Shown here piece after piece: positions 1 to 11,359 of a DNA stretch of 64,000 nucleotides. Source of the stretch: Anoplopoma fimbria (Eukaryota; Chordata; Actinopteri; Perciformes; Anoplopomatidae). The DNA lies in contig NC_072455.1 of assembly GCF_027596085.1 (NCBI RefSeq), positions 4,903,959 to 4,967,958 on the forward strand, in the 5' to 3' direction. The translations under genes were made by a program, and so were the position numbers. How positions within the stretch are numbered: the first letter of the stretch is position 1; every line of letters starts with the position of its first letter. The notes beneath the pieces were generated by a model. The model saw nothing but the letters and a program-made list of their open reading frames with translations. It was not told where the DNA came from and ran no database searches.

Positions 1-377
1 ATCCAGTCTGTGTTGTGTAGAGTGTTAATTAATGTCTTTGTTTCTTTGTGTAACTGTGTCTACTTCTATATATCTTACTTGTTTGTGCTATGCTCCTACT
101 GAGGAATAGAACAAATAAACTACTAAATGTACCTATTTATATACAGTATGTGTGTTTATACTCCTCCCCAAGGGACAGTTGTTATAGTTTGAGGTCAAAT
201 TGAAATTCACTTTTTGTGTAAGGAAATACTATAATGATACTTGAGCTATTATGCATATATTATTTTAAAGGATAAAACAATTTTGTGATAAAGTCTTATG
301 TATTGTATAGCATTAACATCTAAAATTTAAAACTCTTCTTTTTGGCAAGTGCAGTTTAGAATGAAATATAAAAAAAA
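1..377. other. AT-rich intergenic DNA, nothing recognised
   Basis: No coding or RNA feature could be supported here. The stretch is AT-rich and unique-looking at the scale I can read. Confidence 0.5.
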
Positions 378-908
378 TGTTTCAACCCTCCTGTTATGTT
401 AATTTGTCAGGAACAGCAATAATGTTCCCGGGTCAATGTGACCCTTTGCATGTTTAATCATCCAAAAGTTGTCAGAAACCAAAAAATCCTAATAAACATA
501 GTTTGTACCTCATCACCAACACCATTACTAACAATTCAATCAGTATTTAGAGGAATGGTGTTATTCAGCCTTCACAGATCATAGTTCCATTAGGATAACT
601 CACTCGCTTTCATGAAAAATACATGTTCAAACCATTTTTTAGGTACATTGGATTACCTAGATATAAATTGCATTAGTCTTCCATAACATGTATTTTTTTT
701 GTTTTTTTTTGTACATTTCAAAACTTTATTTTTTTCATGGTGTGATGTAGATAAATAGAGATGAGGCACCTCTTCCGCTCACTTAAAATCAAGCCAAATC
801 AGTCATAAGGATTTGTATTGAAAGTAAACTCTATTTATGTCTATTTATAGTGTTAAGAAACAGAAATTTACAAAAATGAACAAGAGATGAGCACAATGAA
901 TGAGGTGT

Positions 909-991
<83 letters not shown>

Positions 992-1466
992 TGTGTGTCA
1001 GTGTCTACACAGCACATGAGTGACATGTCGTCACGGTGTGCTTTGTGCGAATACATTTTGCATATGTCGCACATGTTGTGCTCGTCTTTTTGCTCAGATC
1101 TGGTTTTTTTGAGTCACTGCCATCCTGGTGGGGTCTTGCACTGTCTTTATAATGTTTTCGGCAGACAGTCTTGACTGACGTATATTGGATGAGGATGACC
1201 ACTGTATTTCCAAATTTTTTGACATGAATGTCTTGCTTGGAGGAATAGGAATATCAATTTCCTGTAATCAGAATCATCATAATCTCAATTGACCTCAAAA
1301 TGGTCTTCATCTTCAGACACATCCTCTTCTATTTCACTGTCATGATCAAATACATGATATGAACCATTTTTATTTTTTATTTTAAGTTTCATACTGAAAA
1401 AGTACTTTAAAATATTCTTTCTAGATTTTCAAACTTTGAAACGGGTCAATTTATCAGGAGGGTTAA
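378..1466 (-). mobile_element. Decayed piggyBac-like element, internally deleted
   Basis: The left edge (accctcctgttatgtt, about 384) and the right edge (atcaggagggttaac, about 1454-1468) form short imperfect inverted ends. Both sit next to a TTAA-like sequence, the target of piggyBac elements. On the minus strand, about 1350-1290 encodes an acidic stretch (SEIEEDVSEDED) like the N-terminus of piggyBac transposases. About 1075-1008 encodes a Cys/His-rich end (CHSC pattern) like the C-terminal zinc finger. The catalytic middle is missing, and a (GT)n tract lies inside. The ends and acidic stretch are seen in the sequence; family assignment is inferred from memory of the family. The element cannot encode a working transposase. 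Confidence 0.45.
905..990. repeat. (GT)n microsatellite
   Basis: This is a nearly pure GT dinucleotide tract with one early interruption. Apparent cysteine/valine and threonine/histidine reading frames across it are repeat artefacts. Confidence 0.95.
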
Positions 1467-1468
1467 CA

Positions 1469-2410
1469 AACGTGAATTTCAATTTCAGTAAAATCTTAAA
1501 ATTTGCTTATTTTCTTTGTGTTTTCAAAATTTTAAAACTATATATTTTGTGTTTTGTCACTGCAAATGTATTATTTTTTATAAAATTTTTTTTTAATTTT
1601 CTTTTGAACTTTCGTTTTTCTGTGAACTGGCTTGTGAAAACTCCAGTGTAAAGCCTGCACACTAGCCTGTTTGTCGGATACAATTTGTACAAGTTTTGGC
1701 GTTGAAGTACAATATAAAAAAATGTCTATCATCAGGGCAGTGCAGAAGTACAAAACAAAAGCTCACTGTGTATTCCATTAAACTTCACCGTGTTGGCTCA
1801 TATCAGAGTTAGGCCTCGATCTCAAACCTTTCTATCAATAGATAAACATGAAACCATCTGTTAGTCTTTCATCCTCAATATCATATCACATGTAACACCA
1901 TGGGCAGACTAAGGCCCCAAATGTGCTCCTCTACATGTTTACCTGTAAAGTATGTCTGACTACAGAGTGTTTGTTCTATCTTTTCTCCAACAGGTTAATT
2001 CCACCTGTGGGTGAAACATGCCCCCCACTGACCTGATGTTGAACTGCATTGATTATAGTGTGTACTAGAGGAAACAAATAGGGAAAGTAGAGTAGGATGC
2101 AAAAGATTCTGAACAAACGCAGTATTCTAATCGTCTTCTTATTAATGTACGCAATGCAATTGGATGAAAAGTTTGAATTTTAGTCGGGTTGCACATCTGC
2201 CAATAACATTTTACTTTTTTAGCCAAGTCAAAAGAAATCTTATACAGTTAATTATATCAAAACCAAAGGGTGAAGCTTACATTTTGGCATTCAAATAAAT
2301 GATGTGAAACCATGAATGTTGCTTAAAAATAGTCCATGTTATGTATAAAAAAAGAGTTTAAATGTGTTTTGCACTCTCATGTTATTATAAAAATTGTATT
2401 ACAAGCAAAT
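1469..2410. other. AT-rich intergenic DNA, nothing recognised
   Basis: No gene, RNA or clear repeat could be supported. Short AT-rich open frames on both strands lack domain content. Confidence 0.5.
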
Positions 2411-2497
2411 AAAAGGAATACTTTGACATTTTGTGAAATAAGTGTATTACTTTCTTGCCGAGAGTTAGATCATAGGATCTCTTTCATTCTCATGTAT
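2411..2497 (+). mobile_element. Fragment of a palindromic MITE
   Basis: The text around tttgacattttgtgaaat and gccgagagttagatcatagg matches the left end of the better preserved MITE at 58949-59345. Only the end is present, and it abuts the (TA)n tract that hosts the Tc1 insertion. Confidence 0.45.
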
Positions 2498-2499
2498 AA

Positions 2500-2544
<45 letters not shown>

Positions 2545-2549
<5 letters not shown>

Positions 2550-4138
2550 GGGCAAAAAAGTATTTAGTCAGCCACCAATTGTGCAAGTTCCCCCACTTAA
2601 AAAGATGAGAGAGGCCTGTAATGTTCATCATAGGTATACCTAAACTATGAGAGACAAAATGAGAAAAAAAAAATTCCTGAAAATCACATTGTCTGATTTT
2701 TAAAGAATATATTTGCAAATTATGGTGGAAAATAAGTATTTGGTCAATAACAAAAGTTCATCTCAATACTTTGTTATATACCCTTTGTTGGCAATGACAG
2801 AGGTCAAACGTTTTCTGTAAGTCTTCACAAGCTTTTCACACACTGTTGCTGGTATTTTGGCCCATTCCTCCATGCAGATCTCCTCTAGAGCAGTGATGTT
2901 TTGGGGCTGTCGCTGGGCAACACGGACTTTCAACTCCCTCCACAGATTTTCTATGGGGTTGAGATCTGGAGACTGGCTAGGCCACTCCAGGACCTTGAAA
3001 TGCTTCTTACGAAGCCACTCCTTCGTTGCCCGGGCGGTGTGTTTGGGATCATTGTCATGCTGAAAGACCCAGCCACGTTTCATCTTCAATGCCCTTGCTG
3101 ATGGAAGGAGGTTTTCACTCAAAATCTCACGATACATGGCCCCATTCATTCTTTCCTTTACACGGATCAGTCGTCCTGGTCCCCTTGCAGAAAAACAGCC
3201 CCAAAGCATGATGTTTCCACCCCCATGCTTCACAGTAGGTATGGTGTTCTTTGGATGCAACTCGGCATTCTTTCTCCTCCAAACACGACGAGTTGAGTTT
3301 TTACCAAAAAGTTCTATTTTGGTTTCATCTGACCATATGACATTCTCCCAATCCTCTTCTGGATCATCCAAATGCTCTCTAGCAAACTTCAGACGGGCCT
3401 GGACATGTACTGGCTTAAGCAGGGGGACACGTCTGGCACTGCAGGATTTGAGTCCCTGGCGGCGTAGTGTGTTACTGATGGTAGCCTTTGTTACTTTGGT
3501 CCCAGCTCTCTGCAGGTCATTCACTAGGTCCCCCCGTGTGGTTCTGGGATTTTTGTTCACCGTTCTTGTGATCATTTTGGCCCCACGGGGTGAGATCTTG
3601 CGTGGAGCCCCAGATCGAGGGAGATTATCAGTGGTCTTGTATGTCTTCCATTTTCTAATAATTGCTCCCACAGTTGATTTCTTCACACCAAGCTGCTTAC
3701 CTATTGCAGTTTCAGTCTTCCCAGCCTGGTGCAGGTCTACAATTTTGTTTCTGGTGTCCTTTGACAGCTCTTTGGTCTTGGCCATAGTGGAGTTTGGAGT
3801 GTGACTGTTTGAGGTTGTGGACAGGTGTCTTTTATACTGATAACAAGTTCAAACAGGTGCCATTAATACAGGTAACGAGGAGCCTCTTAAAGAAGAAGTT
3901 ACAGGTCTGTGAGAGCCAGAAATCTTGCTTGTTTGTAGGTGACCAAATACTTATTTTACCGAGGAACTTACCAATTAATTCATTAAAAATCCTACAATGT
4001 GATTTCCTGGATTCTTTCCCCCCATTCTGTCTCTCATAGTTGAAGTGTACCTATGATGAAAATTACAGGCGTCTCTCATCTTTTTAAGTGGGAGAACTTG
4101 CACAATTGGTGGCTGACTAAATACTTTTTGCCCCACTG
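2545..4138 (-). mobile_element. Complete Tc1-like DNA transposon
   Basis: The element is about 1.59 kb. The left end (agtggggcaaaaaagtattt) and the reverse complement of the right end (cagtggggcaaaaagtattt) match over roughly 75 bases. Weaker similarity continues to about 200 bases, giving the long terminal inverted repeats usual for fish Tc1 elements. It is flanked by TA on both sides (2543-2544, 4139-4140), the Tc1 target duplication, and it split a (TA)n microsatellite: 2503-2544 on the left and 4139-4158 on the right. The first base of the left end appears mutated from C to T. An uninterrupted transposase gene fills the middle. Confidence 0.95.
2763..3785 (-). CDS. Tc1 transposase, full length (340 aa), DD34E
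   Basis: This DDE transposase would cut and paste the surrounding element by binding its terminal repeats and inserting at TA. An N-terminal paired-like helix-turn-helix region covers about residues 1-115 (for example [20 protein letters not shown], then [15 protein letters not shown] with a GRPR-like linker). The catalytic triad is D153 in [11 protein letters not shown]244 in QHDNDPKHT and E279 in [10 protein letters not shown]. There are 34 residues between the last two, as in Sleeping Beauty-type transposases. A glycine-rich box ([13 protein letters not shown]) sits between the first two aspartates. The length is normal for the family and no stop or frameshift is present, so it may be recently active. 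The protein resembles widespread fish Tc1 families, perhaps ZB-like; I cannot fix the family name. The long open frames on the opposite strand are shadows. Confidence 0.95.
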   Translation of the reverse strand: MAKTKELSKDTRNKIVDLHQAGKTETAIGKQLGVKKSTVGAIIRKWKTYKTTDNLPRSGAPRKISPRGAKMITRTVNKNPRTTRGDLVNDLQRAGTKVTKATISNTLRRQGLKSCSARRVPLLKPVHVQARLKFAREHLDDPEEDWENVIWSDETKIELFGKNSTRRVWRRKNAELHPKNTIPTVKHGGGNIMLWGCFSARGPGRLIRVKERMNGAMYREILSENLLPSARALKMKRGWVFQHDNDPKHTARATKEWLRKKHFKVLEWPSQSPDLNPIENLWRELKVRVAQRQPQNITALEEICMEEWAKIPATVCEKLVKTYRKRLTSVIANKGYITKY

Positions 4139-4377
4139 TATATATATATATATATATAGTTTTAGAATTTAGGAACAAGCTTGTTAAGACCTTCAAAGCA
4201 ACACTGCTGACAAACAGAACAAACACAAAGGGGTGAGCTTGTTTAACCACCTGATGTCAAAGGATCACTGGTAACCAAATCTGCTCATGTTACCATCCCT
4301 CTGCTGGTCTAGTTTTGCATAACATGGCATGAAAGAGTGACAAACATTTCCATGAAACCATCACGCAATCTGAGTTG

Positions 4378-4397
4378 GTTGTGGAAGGAAGAGAGAG
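4378..4397 (+). other. Putative 5' untranslated exon of the lectin gene
   Basis: A good donor (gagagag/gtaagt) at 4398 precedes the first coding exon. Its acceptor (ctgcctcag/attaaATG) is at 4649/4650. The 5' limit of this exon is unknown. This is inferred from splice-site quality only. Confidence 0.35.
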
Positions 4398-4494
4398 GTA
4401 AGTCTATGTTCGACATATATTCTATAGTAATTAGAAATTCTTCTATTAGATGTTTTTTTTGCTCCCTTTCTCACTGTTGTATACTTTCTGTGAT

Positions 4495-4496
<2 letters not shown>

Positions 4497-4535
<39 letters not shown>

Positions 4536-4612
4536 TAAGCCTTTATTAGTCCCACAATGGGGAAATTCGGTTCTCTGCATTTGACCCATCCCGGAGGAGC
4601 AGTGGGCTGCAA
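4497..4612 (+). repeat. (AAT)n plus short interspersed repeat fragment
   Basis: An AAT tract (about 4497-4535) is followed by agcctttattagtcccacaa and a GC-rich tail. Related text occurs at about 26045-26100 (cctttattagtcccgcagcg), so this is a dispersed repeat, probably the 3' part of a SINE or LINE. It lies in the lectin's first intron. Confidence 0.55.
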
Positions 4613-4654
4613 TGATACTCTTACTATCCCTTTTGTTCTTCTGCCTCAGATTAA

Positions 4655-7600
4655 ATGGTGTGGCTAAAAATCACTGTCCCTTTCATTGGTAAGAACAATT
4701 AATAATTAGAGACTACCAATGATTGCTATGGTTGTTAAGGGTTGAAAATAACACAAAATGCCTCTTTCACAGGGATTCTCCTTTTGTTCCAGAGGACTAT
4801 TCAGCTGAGTAAGTACCTGTTCAGGACTATTATACATGTTTTGCATCTTGGTCACGGTGTTCTGTTTGTTTTATTATTGATAATGTGTGGCGACTGGCAA
4901 AAGACCTTGTGTAATCCTTGATGCTATTGGACTGCTCAATTCTTCTTTAATGAGCTAACTAGAGCCTGCTGTAGGCTTACTCCCTACCAGATTACCGTCA
5001 AATAAAGCATTTACTATGGCTGAAAAAACAAAGAAAAGAGCTGCGACTATAAACGATTATTGCCTAACACTATAGGTGCCGCCAAAAAGGACAAAACGTG
5101 ATCTTCAAGATTGTACCTTTAAAAGTTAAAATCTAACAGTGTACATGTTTTGTTGAGACTGTCACATAGCTGTTGGTTATGCAGTATTTCAGGACACCCC
5201 TTTGCCACTTTTTTGACACAGTTTGTATGTTTGTGCATATTCATGTTTCTGCTCTGCTTACATTTTTTTAATTTATAAACCAAAGTACCTCAGCAGTACC
5301 ACCTCATCAATGGCTCCCTGACTTGGTCTGAGGCTCAGAGCTTCTGCAGAGTTAAGTACACCGACCTGGCCACCGTGGACAACATGGATGACCAGAACGA
5401 GCTGGTCAACACGCTGGCCAGTCATGTGACAAACAGCTGGATTGGGCTTCAGAGAGGAAAGACTGGCAGGTGGATCTGGTCCGATGGCAGGGGCACAGTG
5501 CAATACACCAAGTGGTATCCCGGTGAACCGAACAGCAGAGGCTCTGAAGGCTGTGTAGAGATGTTCAAGAATGGCCTTTGGAACGACGTTGTGTGTGGAG
5601 CTAAGCAAGGTGTTGCGTGTTATGAAGGTGAGTAAATGACACAAAAGTGATTTTTGAAGCAGATGGAACATAAAGATGTAATAAACTAAAAAGGTAGGCT
5701 CTAAACTCCAAGGCTGGGTCCATAAGAGAAAAAATGTATTTGTGTATCTACCCCGTGATTCAGACCAAAATCACCTCTTTGGCGGAGATGATGAAATCCA
5801 CATTTTGAACAACCTTCAAACCACAAGATTTGATGCCGATTTCAGTCCTTTGATTCACAGGTTTCTAGACACATGGACCAAACTAGTTAACAACTAAAAT
5901 GATAAATATTTTCTGATGTTGTTAAACGATAGCTTCCATCCACAATGTTGAATCTTCTTATCTCTTGCTTGACCACTGCTTGCTTTGAAGAGGAGAGTCC
6001 TGAATTTTTTTTTTTGTCTCCTTGTATGTCTCTTTAGTTGGGCAGGATGGCATACAGAAGTATACGTTTTACTCAAAGCTCAGAAGCTGGGTGAACAGCC
6101 AAGAGCTGTGCAGAACGAAGCACACTGACATGGCCTATATAGGAACCGACTTGGATAATTCAAAGATTGCCAATGTAGCCAAACAATGGGACAACAATTT
6201 GTGGATCGGTCTCTTCTATGACGTCTGGAAGTGGTCGGATGAGAGGGAAACCTCCTTCAGGTATTGGCTGAGCGGCTCGCCTTATCGGGGTGACTGCGCC
6301 TCTGTTGCAGTGTCACAGCAGGGACGCTGGGTTGAAAATCAATGCAACCAGAAGGCCACGTTCGTCTGTCAGGGCGGTGAGTTACTTAAAATGAATAAAT
6401 TAACTCTCAGACATGCTAACCAAAGTTATTTTGATTTTGGAGAAGTTTGCTAAGCACCCTTACATTTTGACTTTCATTCATATCTATGAAACAAGGGTGT
6501 CGCTGGTGAACATATTGGAGCATTTAGTAGCTAAAGAGCATGATATTTTTTTGGGAGGTTGGTGGGGACCAAAACAGAGCAAAAAGAAGAGGTAATACTG
6601 GTCTTACAATCATGTGGAGGCCAGAAACACAACTACAACTGAATGCTTATGTTGTTCCAAAAGCTTGATGTATAAATATGCAACTGTTTGTGAACATCTC
6701 CTTTAGAAGATAATGTATCTATGTTGTATTTAATATGTGTATTAAAACTCGTTTCTGCTGTCTAAGTGGCCCAAAAAAACCAGTTATTGCATGTTGAAAT
6801 AATTCAGTTTCTTTGACAAAAACCTGATAGTCTATGATTGATAATGTATCCTTTTTTCTCATAAAACATGCAGATGAGGTTAAAGTACTCTGTAGTGTCT
6901 GCAGATCAGGCAGCAAAAGGTTCCGATGACCTTCTAAGTGCCTGGATGTGGCCAATGATCACATAACAGTATGATTTTTTTGGGACACTTCAGGTCTCAA
7001 AGTAAAGAAGATGATAATAAGGATGACGGTGCGCTCTGATGTCAACCTCACTGACTCCACAGTCATTGATGCTATCCTGAAAAAGGTAAAAAAAAAAGTA
7101 TATCTGATAAAGTATTTTAATAGATTTACAGATACATTGTTGTAACACAGATGGACAGGAAAAGCTATTTCTGGGGATTTGTGGAGCGTAACAGCGAAAA
7201 AGGATTTAGATTTTTCTAACTCTGGTGTTTGCCCTTAGTTGGACACAGGCCTGAGACAACAGTCGGTGACTGATTTCAAGCTAAGCTGGCGAAGTGACAA
7301 CAGTGGGCTCATCTTCCAACGGCGTAAGCCGTTGGTGGTCGAGGAGAAGATCGGTGAGTACACAGTAGTTTCCTAATTTCCTAAAGACAGACTCAATCCC
7401 AGACTCCTTTCAGATATAGAATTTAACTTTCAGCAGTCATCAGCTGAGACCCACTGACCCAACAACCATACAGTTTGGGGTCCAGAACAAACAGTGAAAA
7501 TCCTCTTGAGACAGTTTAAATGTAAAGTGTTATAGCGTTATAGTTCATTACCTTGTTAACTTAACTTATTAAAAAATGTTGGTTAACAAATGGACAACAA

Positions 7601-8021
7601 ACAAGTCTGTGTGGTCCCTTGATGAGACGATGATTCTGGTGGCACTTCATTATTCAAAAGCCATATTTTGGATCGCTGACATATGAAAAAACTGAACCTC
7701 CAATCATTGATAACATATAGACTTATTTAATCTTGCTGTTAGTTAGACAAATATCCATTAGTTGTATTAAGTTCAAAAAGCAACAAGAAACACAGGCAAC
7801 TGGGGCAAATATTTAATAAATCCTAATTAAATTAATAATAATTTAATCATATTCATTTTCCTAAGCGTAATGTGTTTTTGAAAAGAAGTACATGTTTGGG
7901 CAAAGGAAATTTTCTCAAGGAACATTTCACTTTGAAATAAAAGTATTTTATTATAAGCATTTTTCAGTAATCATTATAATCATTTTCTAAAACCCTTTTT
8001 TCTCTCATTACAGGATGCTAA
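4655..8021 (+). CDS. Secreted C-type lectin with two CRDs, seven coding exons
   Basis: Predicted coding exons are 4655-4688, 4773-4808, 5286-5627, 6038-6376, 6994-7085, 7239-7353 and 8014-8021. They have GT-AG borders and consistent phases and total 966 nt (321 aa). Exons 1-2 encode a hydrophobic signal peptide starting MVWLKITVPF. Exon 3 is CRD1 with WIGL, an EPN calcium/sugar motif (PGEPNSRG) and WND, the pattern of mannose-type binding. Exon 4 is CRD2 with WIGL and the structural cysteines, but it has GSPYRGDC where EPN should be and WVEN in place of WND, so classical sugar binding is doubtful. Exons 5-7 encode a charged tail (about 70 aa) typical of this fish lectin group. There is no membrane segment. 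ATTAAA at 8186-8191 may be the poly(A) signal. Fish relatives are often annotated as CLEC20A-like or mannose-receptor-like; I cannot choose between them. Confidence 0.85.
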
Positions 8022-8809
8022 TTGTTAAGAACAGGCGTACCTACTAATTCAATACAACTGTTGGGGTTAAAGTGAGTTGATCATCATTATACTGTATCTA
8101 GCTTCTGTGTATTTTTGAACTGTGTAGGAAATGTTGAATGTATCCTCTTGAAACAAAAAATATTCTTACCTGCATTATTTAGTAAATTAAAGATTTAACT
8201 GATCTCTTTGCTCGTGTTGAAGTGTTACTTTAGAACAAGAGATTAAATCAGTGCTTTTATTTTGGTTGAATGATGTTTGACATATACATTTGTAGGATTT
8301 TATTGATGATAAGAATCTTTTAAACATTTGAGTTGATTTACATTTGTAGGATTTTATTGATGATAAGAATCTTTTAAATGTGGAGTTTTGTTATAATAGG
8401 GAAGACTCTGATGGCCTTAATGTTCAATATAAATTGTTACATAATTTGATTTCCCATCTTTTGATGCCATGTGTCAGTCTTAAACTATATGTTATTAAAG
8501 AAAAAGACAAAAACAATCTGAAATGTATGATTTTATGTTATATTAATAAATGGTTGCTTATGCTTTTTACCCTCAAACCCTAGAAATTGTGTTTTTATAG
8601 TAGAAAAAATATAAAACTTTAATCTTAAATCACTTTTTTGATCTCTGAAGTGATTTATTAGACTGCAGATGTGAGTCTTTAGCCTGACAAATATCTTATT
8701 ATATTATAAATTGTGTAAATACTTTTCGGTACACTTGAAGTCAAATACATGTTCAAATACATCACATGGCTTGGTGGGTTTGCATACAGTATGAATCATC
8801 AAACCTTCA
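8022..8809 (+). other. Lectin 3' UTR and flanking DNA
   Basis: This AT-rich stretch contains the likely poly(A) signal of the lectin and a direct repeat of about 55 bases (8287-8325 and 8340-8378). No further gene is seen. Confidence 0.5.
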
Positions 8810-11266
8810 CATTCAAATAAAGTGCAGGACAAGAGAGTTGAGACAGATGAGCTGATTTTTTTTTTTTTTTAATTTTATATATTAATAAATGTATACTTCA
8901 TTAATGAATATAAAAAATAAATACACTGTAATAGATATAATTGTTTAATATTATAAAGGCCTATTTTATGGGTTTACAACTGTATTAAATTGCCAATCAT
9001 TCAATAACAATTGTTATACTATTGTTCCGGGTGTTTAAAGGGGATATTCATTTTGTTTAAAAAGCTTTTATACTGCTTAGTAATGCTAAATATAGGGATT
9101 TAAAGTGGCAAATGGTTCTCATTCACATATCCAGTGGGGACGGACCAACATTAGCATTTATTTAAAGTCTGGTTTCCGGCCACCTGACAAAAGTCCAATA
9201 TTCCCTCTCTTTTAAAGGGCTCTCTGATCTTTGATTATGCATAAAACTGTAAGCCTAATATATTTTACAAAAGTGTGAGTTATATAAAAATTCAACCACG
9301 GTAGAGTTGTCATGAAAAAGGAAATTAGCCATAAAAAGTTAAAGGCTCCTTTGTCCACCAGCAAGTTGCTTACCTTGTCTGTCTGTTGTTTGGTACTGTG
9401 CAGGTAGCGTACAGTAGAGTTTTTCATTTAAAAAACGTTCGGCCTGCTGCATCTGGAAACAATAATGATGAGAAAAATGAGACAATTTGCTGGTAGCAAA
9501 ATTGCTCCGTAGAGCAGAGCTGAATGGCAGAACTTTTCATTATGAGTGAAACCTTTCACATTGGCTCCACAAAGTAATTTAATCTATAGTTAATATGGAA
9601 ATGTTGAGAGCAGCTTTAATGTTTAATTGTCTGATGATTGTAATATGTGGCAGCACAACCGCTCTGTCAGTCAATATGTGAATAAAAGAAAATGTATTTT
9701 TGCCTTTTTTACCCTTTTAAGATTTACGAGAAATAATCATTGTGTATTTCTGAAGGGCCTTATAGGCTGAGATCATAAGAGCAAGCCTTCATATATTGGT
9801 AATCTTCATTGTTTCCAAGATTATGTTATTATTTCGTTATGACAGCTGTTTGGTGGAGTTTCATTGTGATTGGAAGGCTAAACACACAAAGTAATGCAGG
9901 CTAATAAAGTAGAAAGACATTTACAGGAAAGCATAACATTTATTATAATCAATGCAATCACTGGGCTGAAGGGCTTCACTTTCATTTCTGTGTAAATGCA
10001 ACTCGAAAGTTGGCATTGTCTTTTAAGAATGTGTAGAATTTGTTACTTGATTTGTTGTCTTAATGACCAAGGAGGAGTGAAACTAAACACAATGAGACAC
10101 ACGTCAGATTCAAGGTTCAAGAATGTACAGTATGCAGAAGGCGTGCCTTAGAGCTGTTTATAAAATAAAATCATCAGGCTCTTCAGTCATCCTCACACCT
10201 GCTGGAACTCAAACAGGTAAGAAGATTTGCATAAAAATTTGTGTATTTTTCCATTGCTTTGTTTCTTTTATTATATTTTTAATACTATCAGTGCAAACAT
10301 TTCTTAGCAGTATTTGTGATGATTTGTGCTTTTTTTTCATTCCGATTGGGGATGAAATGTTATTTTTATTTTTTTTTTTTTTACCTCTTTCTGTAAGTAA
10401 CCTGTTTTTTGATACGTATTGTGTCATCAACATCATAAGTGCTGGTGCAGGTCAGTGAACTACAACATTAAATTGATGTAAAAATGAGCTAATTTGGACT
10501 TTACCACTCTTTAATGAGTCACCAATTATATAAGAGTTAAAAGTTGCTACTAACTTCATAATTGTTTAACTTTTTGGTCATGCTTTTTATATGAGCTATT
10601 AGCCATTTTAAGTCATTAAGAAAGGGACTTCTGCGGTGAATAATGTTAATACAAAATACTAACAGGGCATGGAAGTGGACAACAAATTGTAGTGAGTCAT
10701 CTGCCACTATTAGTCAATAAGTCATTAATAACTGGTTCTTCAAGCCCGAAGTAGTAATTCTGTATAAGCTGTAAACAAAGTAGTTTTTGTTTATTATTAG
10801 TAAACTGTAAGATCTATAAAGCATTGGTTAATCTTTTGTCAACAATTAAAAATGACAATAGTTACAATTAGAACAAGATAGAGAGTCTACAGTCATGCTA
10901 GTGGCTCTGTGAGGCTGTTCTTAAGACCAGTGGTCCTTTGAGCTGAATGCTCAAATGCTCTCAAAGCGAACATGCAAATGTTTAGGAGTGACAATGTTGT
11001 GAGTGTGTTAGCATGATAACATTTACCACAAAGCAACTTACACAAAGTACAGCTGAGGTTGATTGGAATGGCGATAGTTTTGCAGATTTCATAGTCATAA
11101 ATCAGATATTGGGCATATTAGCGTTTTCACCTTCGACCGTCAATGCAATTAATAGAGACACGTCACCAGGGAGGCTAGTAAACTCTTGAGAAAAGTGCCT
11201 TAGAAAGTATAAAAAAGTGGTAAAACTAAATGATTAACTTGGGCTCTGTTGTTATCACCTCTTCAG
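8810..11266 (+). other. Spacer upstream of SAMD9L-like copy A
   Basis: This non-coding AT-rich DNA is shared in part with 18736-19749 and 22099-22355. It starts at cattcaaataaagtgcagg, a sequence that also follows both LTR ends further right. A P-loop NTPase exon was looked for on both strands and not found, so the downstream gene is not simply split from its NTPase. Confidence 0.5.
10883..11100 (+). repeat. Dispersed fish repeat
   Basis: Text such as ctagtggctctgtgaggc followed by gagctgaatgctcaaatgct recurs at 56085-56430 (ctagtggctctgtgaggtgg). It is a non-coding dispersed element of unknown family. Confidence 0.5.
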
Positions 11267-11359
11267 GTTACTTGAACTCTGCTGGACTACCCTTTTGAAG
11301 CAGCACCAAAGAGAAAAAACAAAATTTTCATCTTCCAACTGAAATCTAAGCTAACCATC

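Noticed and set aside
3136..3804. 222-residue plus-strand frame
   Set aside because: It is antisense to the intact Tc1 transposase and has no domain similarity of its own.
10123..10458. 111-residue plus-strand frame upstream of SAMD9L-like copy A
   Set aside because: Phe/Leu-rich translation of AT-rich DNA. It lacks conservation in copy C, where the region is deleted, and in copy B it is truncated.
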